Assembly (NCBI GenBank): GCA_022750375.1
Contig: JAKIVU010000008.1
Location: 1-50,485, forward strand
DNA length: 50,485 bases
Direction: 5' to 3'
Source: Thermoplasmata archaeon
Lineage (GTDB): Archaea > Thermoplasmatota > Thermoplasmata > Lutacidiplasmatales > UBA184
Below are positions 1 to 9,425 of the stretch, one piece after another (the stretch's first letter is position 1; the number at the start of each line of letters is the position of its first letter). The notes beneath the pieces are model-generated. The model was not told the origin of the DNA, did no database searches, and saw nothing but the letters and a program-made list of their open reading frames with translations. The translations under genes and the position numbers were made by a program.

Positions 1-479
1 AGGAACTGGCGTTCCTCGCCCTGGCCCTGGTCGCGATCTTCACGGCCCTCGCCGCGCTGCTCGTACGGGAACTCGTCCACACGATCCTGTGGGTCGCGAT
101 CTTCTTCGTGGACCTGTCGGCGATCTACTTCCTGCTCGACGCCCCGTTCCTCGGCGTCCTCCAGCTGGGTGTGTATGCCGGCGCCGTCACGATCCTTCTC
201 CTCTTCGGGATCATGACCACGCGCAAGCGGATCTTCTCGCGCGAGGCGGCGACCGGGATTGGTCCGGTGCCGGTCGCGCTCGCCCTCGTCACGTTCATCT
301 TCCTCGTCTCCGCGCTCGGGGAGCTCCCGCAATCGTCGACGACCATCCAAGCCTACGACCCGACCGCCCTGTCGGTGAACCTGTTCGGACCCAACGGTCC
401 GTGGCTCCTCCTGCTCGGCCTCATCATGCTCGCGGGCGTCGCCGGCGCGATCTACCTCGTTCGGGAGGGCCGGGAGTGA
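1..479 (+). CDS. nuoJ: NADH-quinone oxidoreductase subunit J (5' truncated by window edge)
   Basis: Frame 3 is open from the window edge (ELAFLALALVAIFTALAALLVRELVHTILWVAIFFVDLSAIYFLLDAPFLGVLQLGVYAGAVTILLLFGIMTTRKR...); NuoJ-like multi-TM protein; GTGA overlap with nuoK. Confidence 0.88.
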   Translation, partial: ELAFLALALVAIFTALAALLVRELVHTILWVAIFFVDLSAIYFLLDAPFLGVLQLGVYAGAVTILLLFGIMTTRKRIFSREAATGIGPVPVALALVTFIFLVSALGELPQSSTTIQAYDPTALSVNLFGPNGPWLLLLGLIMLAGVAGAIYLVREGRE

Positions 480-793
480 CCGAACTCGCCCTCACCGGCT
501 TCCTCGGCCTCTCGGCCGGCCTGTTCGGGATCGGGATCTTCGGGATCCTCACGCGTCGGAATTTCATCCTCCTCCTGATCTCGATCGAGATCGCGATGAA
601 CGCCGCCATCCTGAACTTCGTCTACTTCGCCGCGTTCCCCTCGGGGACGAGCGGTCTGTCGGGCCAGTCGATCGCGGTCGTGCTCATCGGCTTCGCCGCG
701 ACCGAGGTCGCGGTCGGCCTCGCGATCGTGCTCGCGCTCAACCGCCTGAAGGGGACGATCAACGTCGCCCGCGCCAACGACCTGAAACTGTAA
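476..793 (+). CDS. nuoK: NADH-quinone oxidoreductase subunit K
   Basis: GTG start at 476 overlapping nuoJ stop; LTGFLGLSAGLFGIGIFGILTRRNFILLLISIEIAMNAAILNFVYFA is typical NuoK. Confidence 0.92.
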   Translation: MTELALTGFLGLSAGLFGIGIFGILTRRNFILLLISIEIAMNAAILNFVYFAAFPSGTSGLSGQSIAVVLIGFAATEVAVGLAIVLALNRLKGTINVARANDLKL

Positions 794-807
794 GGAGGGG
801 GTAGGTC

Positions 808-2817
808 ACGGTTTCGCTCAACTTCCTGTTCGACTGGGCGTTCGTCGTCCCGCTCCTCTCGGTCCTCGCGTTCGCGATCGTCGGGATCGCCGGGACGCGC
901 CTCGAGAAACTCGAGTGGGGCGGCTGGGTCGCGGTCGCGCTCTCCGGTGCCGCGATGATCCTCGGCGTGCTGATCGCCCTCGGGGAGATGTGGAGCCCCG
1001 GCTCCTACACGAACGTACAGTTCACCTGGCTGCATCTCGCCCCGGCGCCGGGGCCGTTCCCGAACGGTCTCTCGCTCGTGATGGGGACGCTCGTCGACCC
1101 GCTCTCCTCCCTGATGCTCGTGGTCGTGACGGTCGTCGGCTTCCTGGTCATGCTCTATTCGATCGGCTACATGCACCACGACCACGGGCTGCCGCGGTAC
1201 TACGCGGAGCTCTCCCTGTTCCTCGCGTCGATGACGGGGCTCGTGCTCGCCAACAACCTGCTCGAATTCTTCCTGTTCTGGGAGCTGGTCGGCGTTTGCT
1301 CTTACTTCCTCATCGGGTTCTATTACGAGAAACCGAGCGCCGCGAGCGCGGCGAAGGAGGCGTTCCTCGTCACCCGGGTCGGCGACGTGCTGTTCCTCGC
1401 CGGGATCTTCATCCTCTTCTCGACGTACTCGCTCGCCGGCCCCGTCGGCAGCGGCGGGTGGGCCGCGAACGGCTTCGTCTTCGTCCAAGGGAGCACCGCC
1501 GTCCCGTTCCTGGCCACCGCGATGGGCGGCCATACGACCCTGCTCACCGTCGCCGGCCTCCTGATCCTCGGGGGGGCCGCCGGGAAGAGCGCGCAGTTCC
1601 CGCTGCACGTCTGGTTGCCGGACGCGATGGAAGGTCCGACGACCGTCTCGGCACTGATCCATGCCGCGACGATGGTCGCCGCGGGTGTCTACCTGCTCGC
1701 GATCACCAGCGTCTTTATCGGGTTCACGCCGGCCGACCAGCTCGCGATCGTGGCGATCGGCGGGTTCACCACCTTCTTCGCCGCGACCATGGCGGTGGTG
1801 CACCCGGACATCAAGCGGGTGATCGCCTACTCCACGATCAGCCAGCTCGGGTACATGGTCCTCGCCATCGGCGCCGGGTTCGCGATGGTCGGGCTCTACC
1901 ACCTCTTCACGCACGCGTTCTTCAAGGCGCTCCTGTTCCTCGCGGCGGGCTCGGTCATCCACGCCGTCGGGACGCAGGACCTGTTCAAGATGGGCGGTCT
2001 GAAGAAGCACATGCGGGTGACCGCCGCCGCGTTCGCGATCGGCGGACTCGCCCTCGCCGGAATCCCCCCGTTCGCCGGATTCTGGAGCAAGGACGACGTC
2101 CTCTCCGCGGTCTACTCCCAACTCGGCTCCCATCCCCTCTACTGGCCGTTCTTCCTGCTCGCCTTCGCGGCGGTCTTCCTGACGGCCTACTACATCTTCC
2201 GCGCCTGGTTCCTCGCCTTCTCCGGTGAGACGACCCGGGACCCGACCCTTCCGGCCGCGCACGAGGGACCGTGGGTGATGCAGGTCCCCCTCGTGATCCT
2301 CTCCGGGTTCGCGGTCGTCGCCGGCCTCTTCGTCTTCCTTCCCGGCTTCCAGAGCCTCCTGCTCGGCGGCGCCGGGGTCGCCGGCATCCCGCCCACGTAC
2401 GGGACGACGGACCTCCTCCTCTCGAGCGTCAGCGTCGGTCTCGGACTGGGAGGGGTCGGACTCGCCTGGTCGATGTGGGGGAACGGGCGAGTGTACGCGC
2501 TCGCGGAAACGAGCCCCGTCCAGGCGGTCCGGCGGCTCCTCCTCAACCGGTACTACTTCAAAGTCGGATACGATTGGATCGGGCTGAAGGGCGTCTACAC
2601 GATCTCCCGCGCGGCGGACTTCTTCGACCGATTCGTCATTGACGGGACCATTCGGGGCCTTCAGCGGATGTTCGCGTTCGCGAGCAACCGCGCCCGAGCC
2701 CTACAGTCGGGGTTCGTGTCCGACTACGCAGCCTACGTCGTGGCGGGCCTGCTCGGGCTGTTCGTCCTGCTCCTGATCGTTGGACCGTACCTTCTCGGGC
2801 GGTTGGGAGGCGGATAG
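808..2817 (+). CDS. nuoL: NADH-quinone oxidoreductase subunit L
   Basis: Long antiporter-like protein with LPDAMEGPTTVSALIHAATMVAAGVYL; the homologous N-terminus appears to extend upstream of the first ATG (955) to an ACG at 808 behind a strong SD; start uncertain. Confidence 0.9.
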   Translation, partial: TVSLNFLFDWAFVVPLLSVLAFAIVGIAGTRLEKLEWGGWVAVALSGAAMILGVLIALGEMWSPGSYTNVQFTWLHLAPAPGPFPNGLSLVMGTLVDPLSSLMLVVVTVVGFLVMLYSIGYMHHDHGLPRYYAELSLFLASMTGLVLANNLLEFFLFWELVGVCSYFLIGFYYEKPSAASAAKEAFLVTRVGDVLFLAGIFILFSTYSLAGPVGSGGWAANGFVFVQGSTAVPFLATAMGGHTTLLTVAGLLILGGAAGKSAQFPLHVWLPDAMEGPTTVSALIHAATMVAAGVYLLAITSVFIGFTPADQLAIVAIGGFTTFFAATMAVVHPDIKRVIAYSTISQLGYMVLAIGAGFAMVGLYHLFTHAFFKALLFLAAGSVIHAVGTQDLFKMGGLKKHMRVTAAAFAIGGLALAGIPPFAGFWSKDDVLSAVYSQLGSHPLYWPFFLLAFAAVFLTAYYIFRAWFLAFSGETTRDPTLPAAHEGPWVMQVPLVILSGFAVVAGLFVFLPGFQSLLLGGAGVAGIPPTYGTTDLLLSSVSVGLGLGGVGLAWSMWGNGRVYALAETSPVQAVRRLLLNRYYFKVGYDWIGLKGVYTISRAADFFDRFVIDGTIRGLQRMFAFASNRARALQSGFVSDYAAYVVAGLLGLFVLLLIVGPYLLGRLGGG

Positions 2818-4293
2818 ATGCTGCCGCTGCTCTCGATCATCCTCGCGACCCTCCTCGTCGGCACCGTCGGGACGTTCCTCTCCGGGACCAAAGCGCGGTG
2901 GGTAGCGCTCGCTACCTCCGCCGTATTCCTGGCGGAGGTCGGGCTCCTGTTCATGAGCTACCCCGGCTGGCCGGGGTACTCGGGCTCGCTCGTCCCCGGA
3001 TTCTCCGACACCGAGACGTACACCTGGATCTCGCTCGCCTGGATGCACGTCAACTATTCGGTCGGGGTCGACGGGATCTCGCTGATCTTCATCCTTCTGA
3101 CCGCGATCCTTCAGATCGCGACGGTCGTCTACTCGTGGGGCGAGACCCAGCGGCCGGCGGGGTACTTTGGCCTCGTACTGCTGACCTGCCTCGGGTGTTT
3201 CGGGGTCTTCGTCGCGCTCGACATCCTCCTGTTCTTCCTCTTCTGGGAGGCCGTCCTCGTACCGATGTTCTTCCTCATTGGGTACTGGGGAGGGCCGAAC
3301 CGTAGATACGCCGCGATCAAGTTCTTCGTCTACACCCACGTCGCATCGATCGTCATGCTCGTGGGCCTCCTGGCCCTCGTCTTCTACTCGGGAGCGACCT
3401 CTTTCGACTTCACCGCGGTCTACGCGGCCGCTCACGGAATGGCCCCGGTCGTCCAGACGTTCCTGTTCCTCGCACTGTTCTTCGGTTTCGCGGTGAAGTT
3501 CCCGATCGTACCATTCCACACCTGGTTGCCCGACGCGCACGTCGAGGCGCCGACCGGCGGGTCGGTCCTGCTCGCCGGACTGTTGCTCAAGCTCGGCGGC
3601 TACGGGCTGATCCGCTGGGCGGTCGAGGTGCTGCCGAACGGCTTCCATTCCGCCCAGCCGTTGCTCTTCGTCATCGCGTTCCTCACGATCATTTGGGGGT
3701 CGGTCCTCTCCCTCGCCCAGCGCGACATCAAGCGGATGGTCGCGTACTCCTCGATCAACCACATGGGGATCGTGCTGCTCGCGATCGCCCTCGACTCCTC
3801 GCTCGGTCTCCTCGCCGCCGTGCTGCTGATGTTCGCGCACGGGGTCGTGAGCGCGCTCCTGTTCATGGCGTCGGGAAGCGTGCACCACCAGTACGGAACT
3901 CGGGACATCGCGTCGCTCGGAGGGATCACGCCGAGCGCCCCCGGACTTGCGACGATGATCATGGCCGGTTCGCTCGCGTCGCTCGGGCTCCCCGCGCTCA
4001 TCGGCTTCCCGGCCGAGTTCACGGCGTTCCTCGCGACCTGGGACGCGCTCGGCTACTGGGTCCTGATCCCGCTTGCGGTGCTCGTCGTCACGGCGGGGTT
4101 CTACCTCTGGATGATGCAACGCATGCTGTTCGGCCTGCCCAAGGGGGTCCCGGAGCACGCGCACGACATTCCGTGGTACGAGGGCGCGGGCATGGGACTC
4201 CTCGTGGCGCTCACCATCCTGTTCGGCATCTTGCCGAGCCTCCTGGTCAACGTGATCGTGAACTCGCCCATCAAAGGCTGGCCGGGGACGTGA
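2818..4293 (+). CDS. nuoM: NADH-quinone oxidoreductase subunit M
   Basis: LPDAHVEAPTGGSVLLAGLLLKLGGYGL and AYSSINHMG motifs; adjacent to nuoL. Confidence 0.95.
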   Translation: MLPLLSIILATLLVGTVGTFLSGTKARWVALATSAVFLAEVGLLFMSYPGWPGYSGSLVPGFSDTETYTWISLAWMHVNYSVGVDGISLIFILLTAILQIATVVYSWGETQRPAGYFGLVLLTCLGCFGVFVALDILLFFLFWEAVLVPMFFLIGYWGGPNRRYAAIKFFVYTHVASIVMLVGLLALVFYSGATSFDFTAVYAAAHGMAPVVQTFLFLALFFGFAVKFPIVPFHTWLPDAHVEAPTGGSVLLAGLLLKLGGYGLIRWAVEVLPNGFHSAQPLLFVIAFLTIIWGSVLSLAQRDIKRMVAYSSINHMGIVLLAIALDSSLGLLAAVLLMFAHGVVSALLFMASGSVHHQYGTRDIASLGGITPSAPGLATMIMAGSLASLGLPALIGFPAEFTAFLATWDALGYWVLIPLAVLVVTAGFYLWMMQRMLFGLPKGVPEHAHDIPWYEGAGMGLLVALTILFGILPSLLVNVIVNSPIKGWPGT

Positions 4294-4297
4294 GCCG

Positions 4298-5896
4298 ATG
4301 ACGCTCAGTTCGTTCGGCGCACCGTTCCTCCCCGAGATCGTCCTCCTTGCCGCGGTCCTGCTGATCTTTCTCCTCGACGTGCTCAAGGTCCGCCGGATCG
4401 AGCTGACGGGCGGGATCGCGGTCGCGGCGACCCTCTTCGCCCTCGGGTTGATCGTCGCCGACCTCGGCTTCGCCCCGCTCGCGTTCCTCTCCTCGATCCC
4501 GTCGTCGCAGATCGATCAGCTCCCCGCGGTCGGTGCGGCGCCGCTGTACGCGTTCACCTCGCTCGGCCTCGTCTTCCAGGCGATCTTCCTGCTCGCCGCG
4601 TTCTTCGTCTGTCTCGCCTCGACGAGCCGCCCCTCGGACGAGCGGGGCTCCCCGATCTTCTACGGACTCCTTCTGCTCGCGACGATCGGTATGCTGCTCG
4701 TCGCGATCGCCTCCGACCTGATCTTCCTGCTCCTCGCGATCGAGGTCACGTCGATCGCCTCGTACCTCCTCGTGGCGTACACGCGGAAGGACGTTCGGGG
4801 CCTCGAAGCGGCGATGAAGTTCTTCGTCATCGGCGCCCTCTCGACGGTGCTCTCCTTCTTTGGCGCCTCGCTGCTGTTCGGTGCGTACGGCACGACGAAC
4901 CTCTACCTGATCCGCGAGGCCGGGGCGGCGGTCGGGTACCCGATCCTCGTGCTCCTTGGCTACGGATTCCTGATCGCCGGCCTCGCGTTCAAGGTGACCC
5001 TCGTTCCGTTCCACGCCTGGGCGGTCGACGTCTACGACGGCGCCCCGGACGACGTCTCGGCGTTCCTCGCCGGGGGGACCAAGAAGATCGGCGTCTTCGC
5101 GTTCTTCCTCGTCTTCCTCGGTCCCGTGCTCGTCGTGGGAACCGTCGGGCAGAGCGGCTACGGGCTGTTCGGGGGTTCGGTCGCGCTCGGTCCGAGCTTC
5201 CAGATCGCGCTGGGAGCGATCGCGGTGCTGACGATGACGGTCGGCAACGTCCTCGCCCTCCTCCAGAAGGAGATGAAGCGCATGCTCGCCTACTCGTCGA
5301 TCAGCCAGGCCGGGTACATGCTCATCGGCATCGCGATCGGCAGCGCTCCCGCCCTCGGCGGGGCGACGCTCCAGGTGTTCGCGCACGTCCTGATGAAAAC
5401 GGGCGCCTTCCTGGTCGTCGGCGCGGTCGCCGCCCTCGGCGTCGGCCCGTTGATCGAGGATTGGCGGGGCCTCGGACTTCGGCGGCCGTTGCTCGGCACC
5501 TCGTTCGCCCTGATGCTCCTCTCGCTCGCGGGCGTCCCTCTCACGATCGGGTTCGTGTCGAAGTTCGTGCTGTTCAGTGCGGCCGTCCAGGCGCAAGGCT
5601 GGTTCATCTGGCTCGCGGTCGCCGGCCTTCTGAACAGCGCGCTGTCGGTCTTCTACTACGCTCGGGTGCTGAAGGTGATGTTCTTCGACGCTCCGCCGGT
5701 CCCCTCTTCACCGGCGACGACCGGGGTGATGGGCGCGGCGGGTCCCCCCGTGCTCCCCGTCGGCGGTCTCGGCTACGGACGGGCCGCGACCATCGCGGTC
5801 ATCGCGGCGATCATCGTCGCGTTCGGTATCTACCCTCAACCGGTCCTCGGCGCGATCCAGGCCGCCGCCTACCACTTCGTGACGGTCGGAGCGTGA
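4298..5896 (+). CDS. nuoN: NADH-quinone oxidoreductase subunit N
   Basis: Multi-TM antiporter-like protein, AYSSISQAGYMLIG, WAVDVYDGAPDDVSAFLAGGTKKIG; operon position. Confidence 0.94.
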   Translation: MTLSSFGAPFLPEIVLLAAVLLIFLLDVLKVRRIELTGGIAVAATLFALGLIVADLGFAPLAFLSSIPSSQIDQLPAVGAAPLYAFTSLGLVFQAIFLLAAFFVCLASTSRPSDERGSPIFYGLLLLATIGMLLVAIASDLIFLLLAIEVTSIASYLLVAYTRKDVRGLEAAMKFFVIGALSTVLSFFGASLLFGAYGTTNLYLIREAGAAVGYPILVLLGYGFLIAGLAFKVTLVPFHAWAVDVYDGAPDDVSAFLAGGTKKIGVFAFFLVFLGPVLVVGTVGQSGYGLFGGSVALGPSFQIALGAIAVLTMTVGNVLALLQKEMKRMLAYSSISQAGYMLIGIAIGSAPALGGATLQVFAHVLMKTGAFLVVGAVAALGVGPLIEDWRGLGLRRPLLGTSFALMLLSLAGVPLTIGFVSKFVLFSAAVQAQGWFIWLAVAGLLNSALSVFYYARVLKVMFFDAPPVPSSPATTGVMGAAGPPVLPVGGLGYGRAATIAVIAAIIVAFGIYPQPVLGAIQAAAYHFVTVGA

Positions 5897-5900
5897 GGGG

Positions 5901-7001
5901 ATGGAGTCGTACGATGTCGTCGTGGTGGGCGCGGGTCCCGCCGGCTCGCTGGCCGCTCGAGCGGCCGCGGAGGGAGGGGCGACGACGCTCCTCCTCGACC
6001 ACCGCCCGGAACTCGGTCACCCGGTGCAGTGCGGTGAATTCGTTCCTGCCGCGACCGAGCTCGCGGACCTGTTCGGTTGTCCGGGCCTGATCGCCACCGC
6101 GTTCGAGATACCGGCGGAGACCGTCCTGCGGGAGACCCGCTGGATGACCTGCGTCTCCCCGTACGGCCACCGGTTCCGGTTCCCGCTCTCGGGGTATTCT
6201 GTCTCACGGCGGGCGTTCGACAAGGCCCTCGCCTATCGGGCGGAGGGGGCCGGCGCGGAGCTCCGCCATCCGGTGGGGGTGACCGGTGTCCGAGAGGACG
6301 AGGTCCGGCTCGCGAGGGGAGCGAGCATTCGCGCCCGCGTGGTGGTCGGTGCCGACGGTCCGCTCTCGACCGTCGGTCGTTCGGTCGGGTTCGCTCCCGT
6401 TCGGACGATGTTCCGCATGATCACCGCGACCGTGGACGGGCCGCTCACCGACGAGATCGACCTGCACTTCGGCCACGCGGCCCCGGGAGGGTACGCCTGG
6501 AAGTTTCCGCGCGCCCACGACGCGAACGTGGGACTGGGAGTGACCCGGTCATCGGACGGCCGGTCCCTCGACCTTCTGCTCAACGACTTCGTCGCCGCCC
6601 AGGGGTTGGGCCCGGCCCGCGACCCCACGCACTGGTGGGTGCCGGTCGGGCCGCCACCGGACAGCCTGGTACGCGGGCGGGCGCTGTTCGCGGGGGACGC
6701 GGCGAATCTGGTCATGGCAACGAACGGAGGTGGCATCCCGACGGCGATGATGAGCGGATGGCTCGCCGGCGAGGCCGCGGCGCGCCACGTCCGGGACGGT
6801 CGACCTCTGAGCGACTACGACCTCGCCTGGCGGTCCGCATTGTTCACCCCGCTCCGCCGTGCCGCGCGGATCCAACGATTCGGCGACCATTTCGCCGGGT
6901 TCGACCCCCTCCTGGCGCTGGGCATGCGATATATCGGGGCGTCGGGTCTGGACGACATGATGCGCCTGCGCTGGCCGAGCCGTCTCGGAGGACACGCATG
7001 A
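5901..7001 (+). CDS. Geranylgeranyl reductase family FAD-dependent oxidoreductase
   Basis: N-terminal YDVVVVGAGPAGSLAARAAAEGG dinucleotide-binding motif; LFAGDAANLVMATNGGGIPTAMMSG motif of GGR family. Confidence 0.88.
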   Translation: MESYDVVVVGAGPAGSLAARAAAEGGATTLLLDHRPELGHPVQCGEFVPAATELADLFGCPGLIATAFEIPAETVLRETRWMTCVSPYGHRFRFPLSGYSVSRRAFDKALAYRAEGAGAELRHPVGVTGVREDEVRLARGASIRARVVVGADGPLSTVGRSVGFAPVRTMFRMITATVDGPLTDEIDLHFGHAAPGGYAWKFPRAHDANVGLGVTRSSDGRSLDLLLNDFVAAQGLGPARDPTHWWVPVGPPPDSLVRGRALFAGDAANLVMATNGGGIPTAMMSGWLAGEAAARHVRDGRPLSDYDLAWRSALFTPLRRAARIQRFGDHFAGFDPLLALGMRYIGASGLDDMMRLRWPSRLGGHA

Positions 7002-8056
7002 CGGGCCCGTCTCCGTCCTCGGAGACGATGGAGCCGTCGCTCGAGGCGCTCGTCACCGAGACGTTCGGAGCTGCGGCCCTCCCGCACGTCTCGGACCTCC
7101 TCCCGGTGCTCGTCCGCGACCTCGCGGACATCGATTGGCGTCTCCACCAGGTGCTCGGCTCGACCTACGCCCAGCTGACCGAGGCCGCCCGCTACGCCTG
7201 CGCGACCGGAGGGAAGCGGGTGCGTCCGCTCCTCATGGCGGTCGCCCACCGTGCGCTCGGAGCGGAATCGACCCGACCGATCCACTCGCTGGCGGCCGCG
7301 TTCCAGCTGATCCACACCGCAACCCTGGTGCACGACGACGTCATCGACCACGCGGAGACGCGCCGCGGTCGGCCGTCGATGCCTCGCGCCTTCGGGATCC
7401 CTCTCGCGATCGTTTCGGGCGACTATCTGTTCGTCCGCGCTTTCGAGCTCGCGGCGGAGTACCCCCGTTCGATCATCCTGAAGTGCGGCGAGGCGTGCGC
7501 CGACCTGGTCGAGGGCGAGGTCCTCCAAGAGTCGTCTCGATTCGAACTTTCGACGGGGCGGGAGCATTACTTCCGCATCGTCGAACGGAAAACCGCGGCG
7601 ATCATCGCTGCGGCGCTCTCGTCCGTGGCGGAGATTTCCGAGGTCACCCCGCCGATGACCGACGCGCTCACCAGCTACGGAAAGGCCCTCGGGATCGCCT
7701 TCCAGATCCGTGACGACCTCCTCGACGTCTACGGAGACCCGGATCTCCTCGGAAAACCTCTCTACACCGACCTTCGGGAGGGGAACCCGACGCTCGTATC
7801 GCTGGAAGCGTTCGACCAGCTCGACCCCAAGCGGCAGGCGGAGTTCGAGGCGCTCTTCCAACTCCGTCACAAGAAGACCAAACACCTGCTGCGGCTTCGG
7901 GAGCTGACTGACCTGACCCAGGCCGGGCCGAACGTCGCCGCCCAGGCGTCGCAATGGGCGGACCGGGCCGTCCGTTCGCTCGAACCGATCCCCGCGGGGC
8001 CGTATCGACGTCTCCTGGAACTGCTGGCCCGCGGAGCGGCCGACCGCCGGTTCTAG
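6998..8056 (+). CDS. Polyprenyl diphosphate synthase (probably long-chain)
   Basis: Trans-prenyltransferase DDxxD motifs (HDDVIDHAETRRGRPS, RDDLLDVYGD), GGKRVRP; ATGA overlap with upstream gene. Confidence 0.9.
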   Translation: MTGPSPSSETMEPSLEALVTETFGAAALPHVSDLLPVLVRDLADIDWRLHQVLGSTYAQLTEAARYACATGGKRVRPLLMAVAHRALGAESTRPIHSLAAAFQLIHTATLVHDDVIDHAETRRGRPSMPRAFGIPLAIVSGDYLFVRAFELAAEYPRSIILKCGEACADLVEGEVLQESSRFELSTGREHYFRIVERKTAAIIAAALSSVAEISEVTPPMTDALTSYGKALGIAFQIRDDLLDVYGDPDLLGKPLYTDLREGNPTLVSLEAFDQLDPKRQAEFEALFQLRHKKTKHLLRLRELTDLTQAGPNVAAQASQWADRAVRSLEPIPAGPYRRLLELLARGAADRRF

Positions 8057-8118
8057 AGCGACCCGTCGAACGAAAGCTACAAGTTACCTGCACGGACTCG
8101 ACCGTCCACCGGGCCCTC

Positions 8119-8571
8119 ATGAGCGGAAGTTCCACCGCCACTTCGTCGGGCGACGCGCCCGTCACCTTCGACCGCCTGCCGGCGCCCTGGCAGCCGACCT
8201 CGGTGGTCCCCCGCCGCCCGCTCGGGGTCGCGATCATCTCCGTCCTGATCGCGATGTTCGCGGTCGTTCTCGTGCTCGCAGGGGTCCTCTACCTGCTCTC
8301 CACCTACCTCCAGACCTTCGTCCCCGCCTCGCTCGAGCTGATCCCGTCGCTCGACCTCTGGGGGGCCGCGATCGTCGCGCTCCTCGGGGCGGCGCTCCTC
8401 GGCATCGCGACCTCGCTCTGGCGACAGGAGACGTGGGCGCTCTGGACCACGGTCGTTCTGATCTTCGCGACGACGACTTACCTGTTCTTCACCGGCTCGA
8501 TCACGGTCCTGCTCCTCATCTTCATCGTCCTGTTCGTGTATCTTATCTCGGTGCGCCGATACTTCTATTGA
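8119..8571 (+). CDS. Small multi-TM membrane protein, unknown function
   Basis: ATG at 8119 in ORF 7954..8571; several hydrophobic helices; abuts the nitrilase gene. Confidence 0.65.
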   Translation: MSGSSTATSSGDAPVTFDRLPAPWQPTSVVPRRPLGVAIISVLIAMFAVVLVLAGVLYLLSTYLQTFVPASLELIPSLDLWGAAIVALLGAALLGIATSLWRQETWALWTTVVLIFATTTYLFFTGSITVLLLIFIVLFVYLISVRRYFY

Positions 8572-9392
8572 TGCGCATTTTGCTGGCCCAGCTCGCGCCG
8601 CGGCCGGGCGACGTGACCGCCAACCTCGAGCGCCTCCGAGCGGCCGTCGCGGCCGCCCCCAGCGACCTTGCGGTCTTTCCCGAGCTCTTCCTTTCTGGCT
8701 ACCGCATCGGCGACCGGGTGCACGGTCTCGCGCTGCGCGACGGCGACGCGCCCACCGCCGCCCTCCGTGCGATCGCTCGGGAGTCTCGGGCCACGATCGT
8801 CGTGGGGACCCCGATCGTCTCCATGGAGCGTCACGGAGAGGTCCAGAACGCAGCGATCGCGGTGCGGCCCGACGGGGAGGTCCACACGCAGGTCAAGCGC
8901 TACCTTCCGACGTTCGGTCCGTTCGAAGAGGGGGCTCATTTCACTCCCACGGACGAGAGTCAGCCCGTGCCGGTGGCGGCGCGTTCGGTCGGTCTCGAGA
9001 TCTGCTACGACGTGTTCTTCCCTGAGGTCTCCCGCACGCTCGCGCTCGCGGGAGCCGAACTCCTCGTCGTGATCTCGGCCTCGCCGGTGACGAGCGGTCG
9101 GATGTTCTCGCGACTACTGCCGGCCCGCGCGATTGAGAACGGCTTCCCTGTTGTCTACGTCAACCGGGTCGGGGTCGAGGACGGGGTCGTCTTCGGCGGC
9201 GGGTCCGGCGCCTGGGATGCGAGGGGCGAGCCGGTCACTGGCTCGGCGGCGTCCGACCCCTCACTCGCGCCCGAGGAACAGTTGCTGGTCGTCGAGATCG
9301 ATCTCCTCGAGGCAAGCCGGTGGCGACCGTTCCGACCCGTGCTTCGCGATGTAGCGACGCGGCCGGGTATGACCGGCTCTCGCAGCAGCTGA
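8571..9392 (+). CDS. Carbon-nitrogen hydrolase (nitrilase superfamily)
   Basis: Glu-Lys-Cys triad context: FPELFLSGY, VKRYLPTFGPFEEG, LEICYDVFFPE. Confidence 0.9.
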   Translation: MRILLAQLAPRPGDVTANLERLRAAVAAAPSDLAVFPELFLSGYRIGDRVHGLALRDGDAPTAALRAIARESRATIVVGTPIVSMERHGEVQNAAIAVRPDGEVHTQVKRYLPTFGPFEEGAHFTPTDESQPVPVAARSVGLEICYDVFFPEVSRTLALAGAELLVVISASPVTSGRMFSRLLPARAIENGFPVVYVNRVGVEDGVVFGGGSGAWDARGEPVTGSAASDPSLAPEEQLLVVEIDLLEASRWRPFRPVLRDVATRPGMTGSRSS

Positions 9393-9425
9393 GCACCCGG
9401 GGAAGGGCTGAACTCGCCCGTCGAA

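Noticed and set aside
622-5607. Very long minus-strand ORFs antisense to the nuo operon (622..2262, 2701..4386, 4271..5596)
   Set aside because: Their Arg/Glu/Asp/Gly-rich low-complexity translations are typical antisense artefacts of GC-rich coding DNA; the sense frames encode clear complex I subunits.
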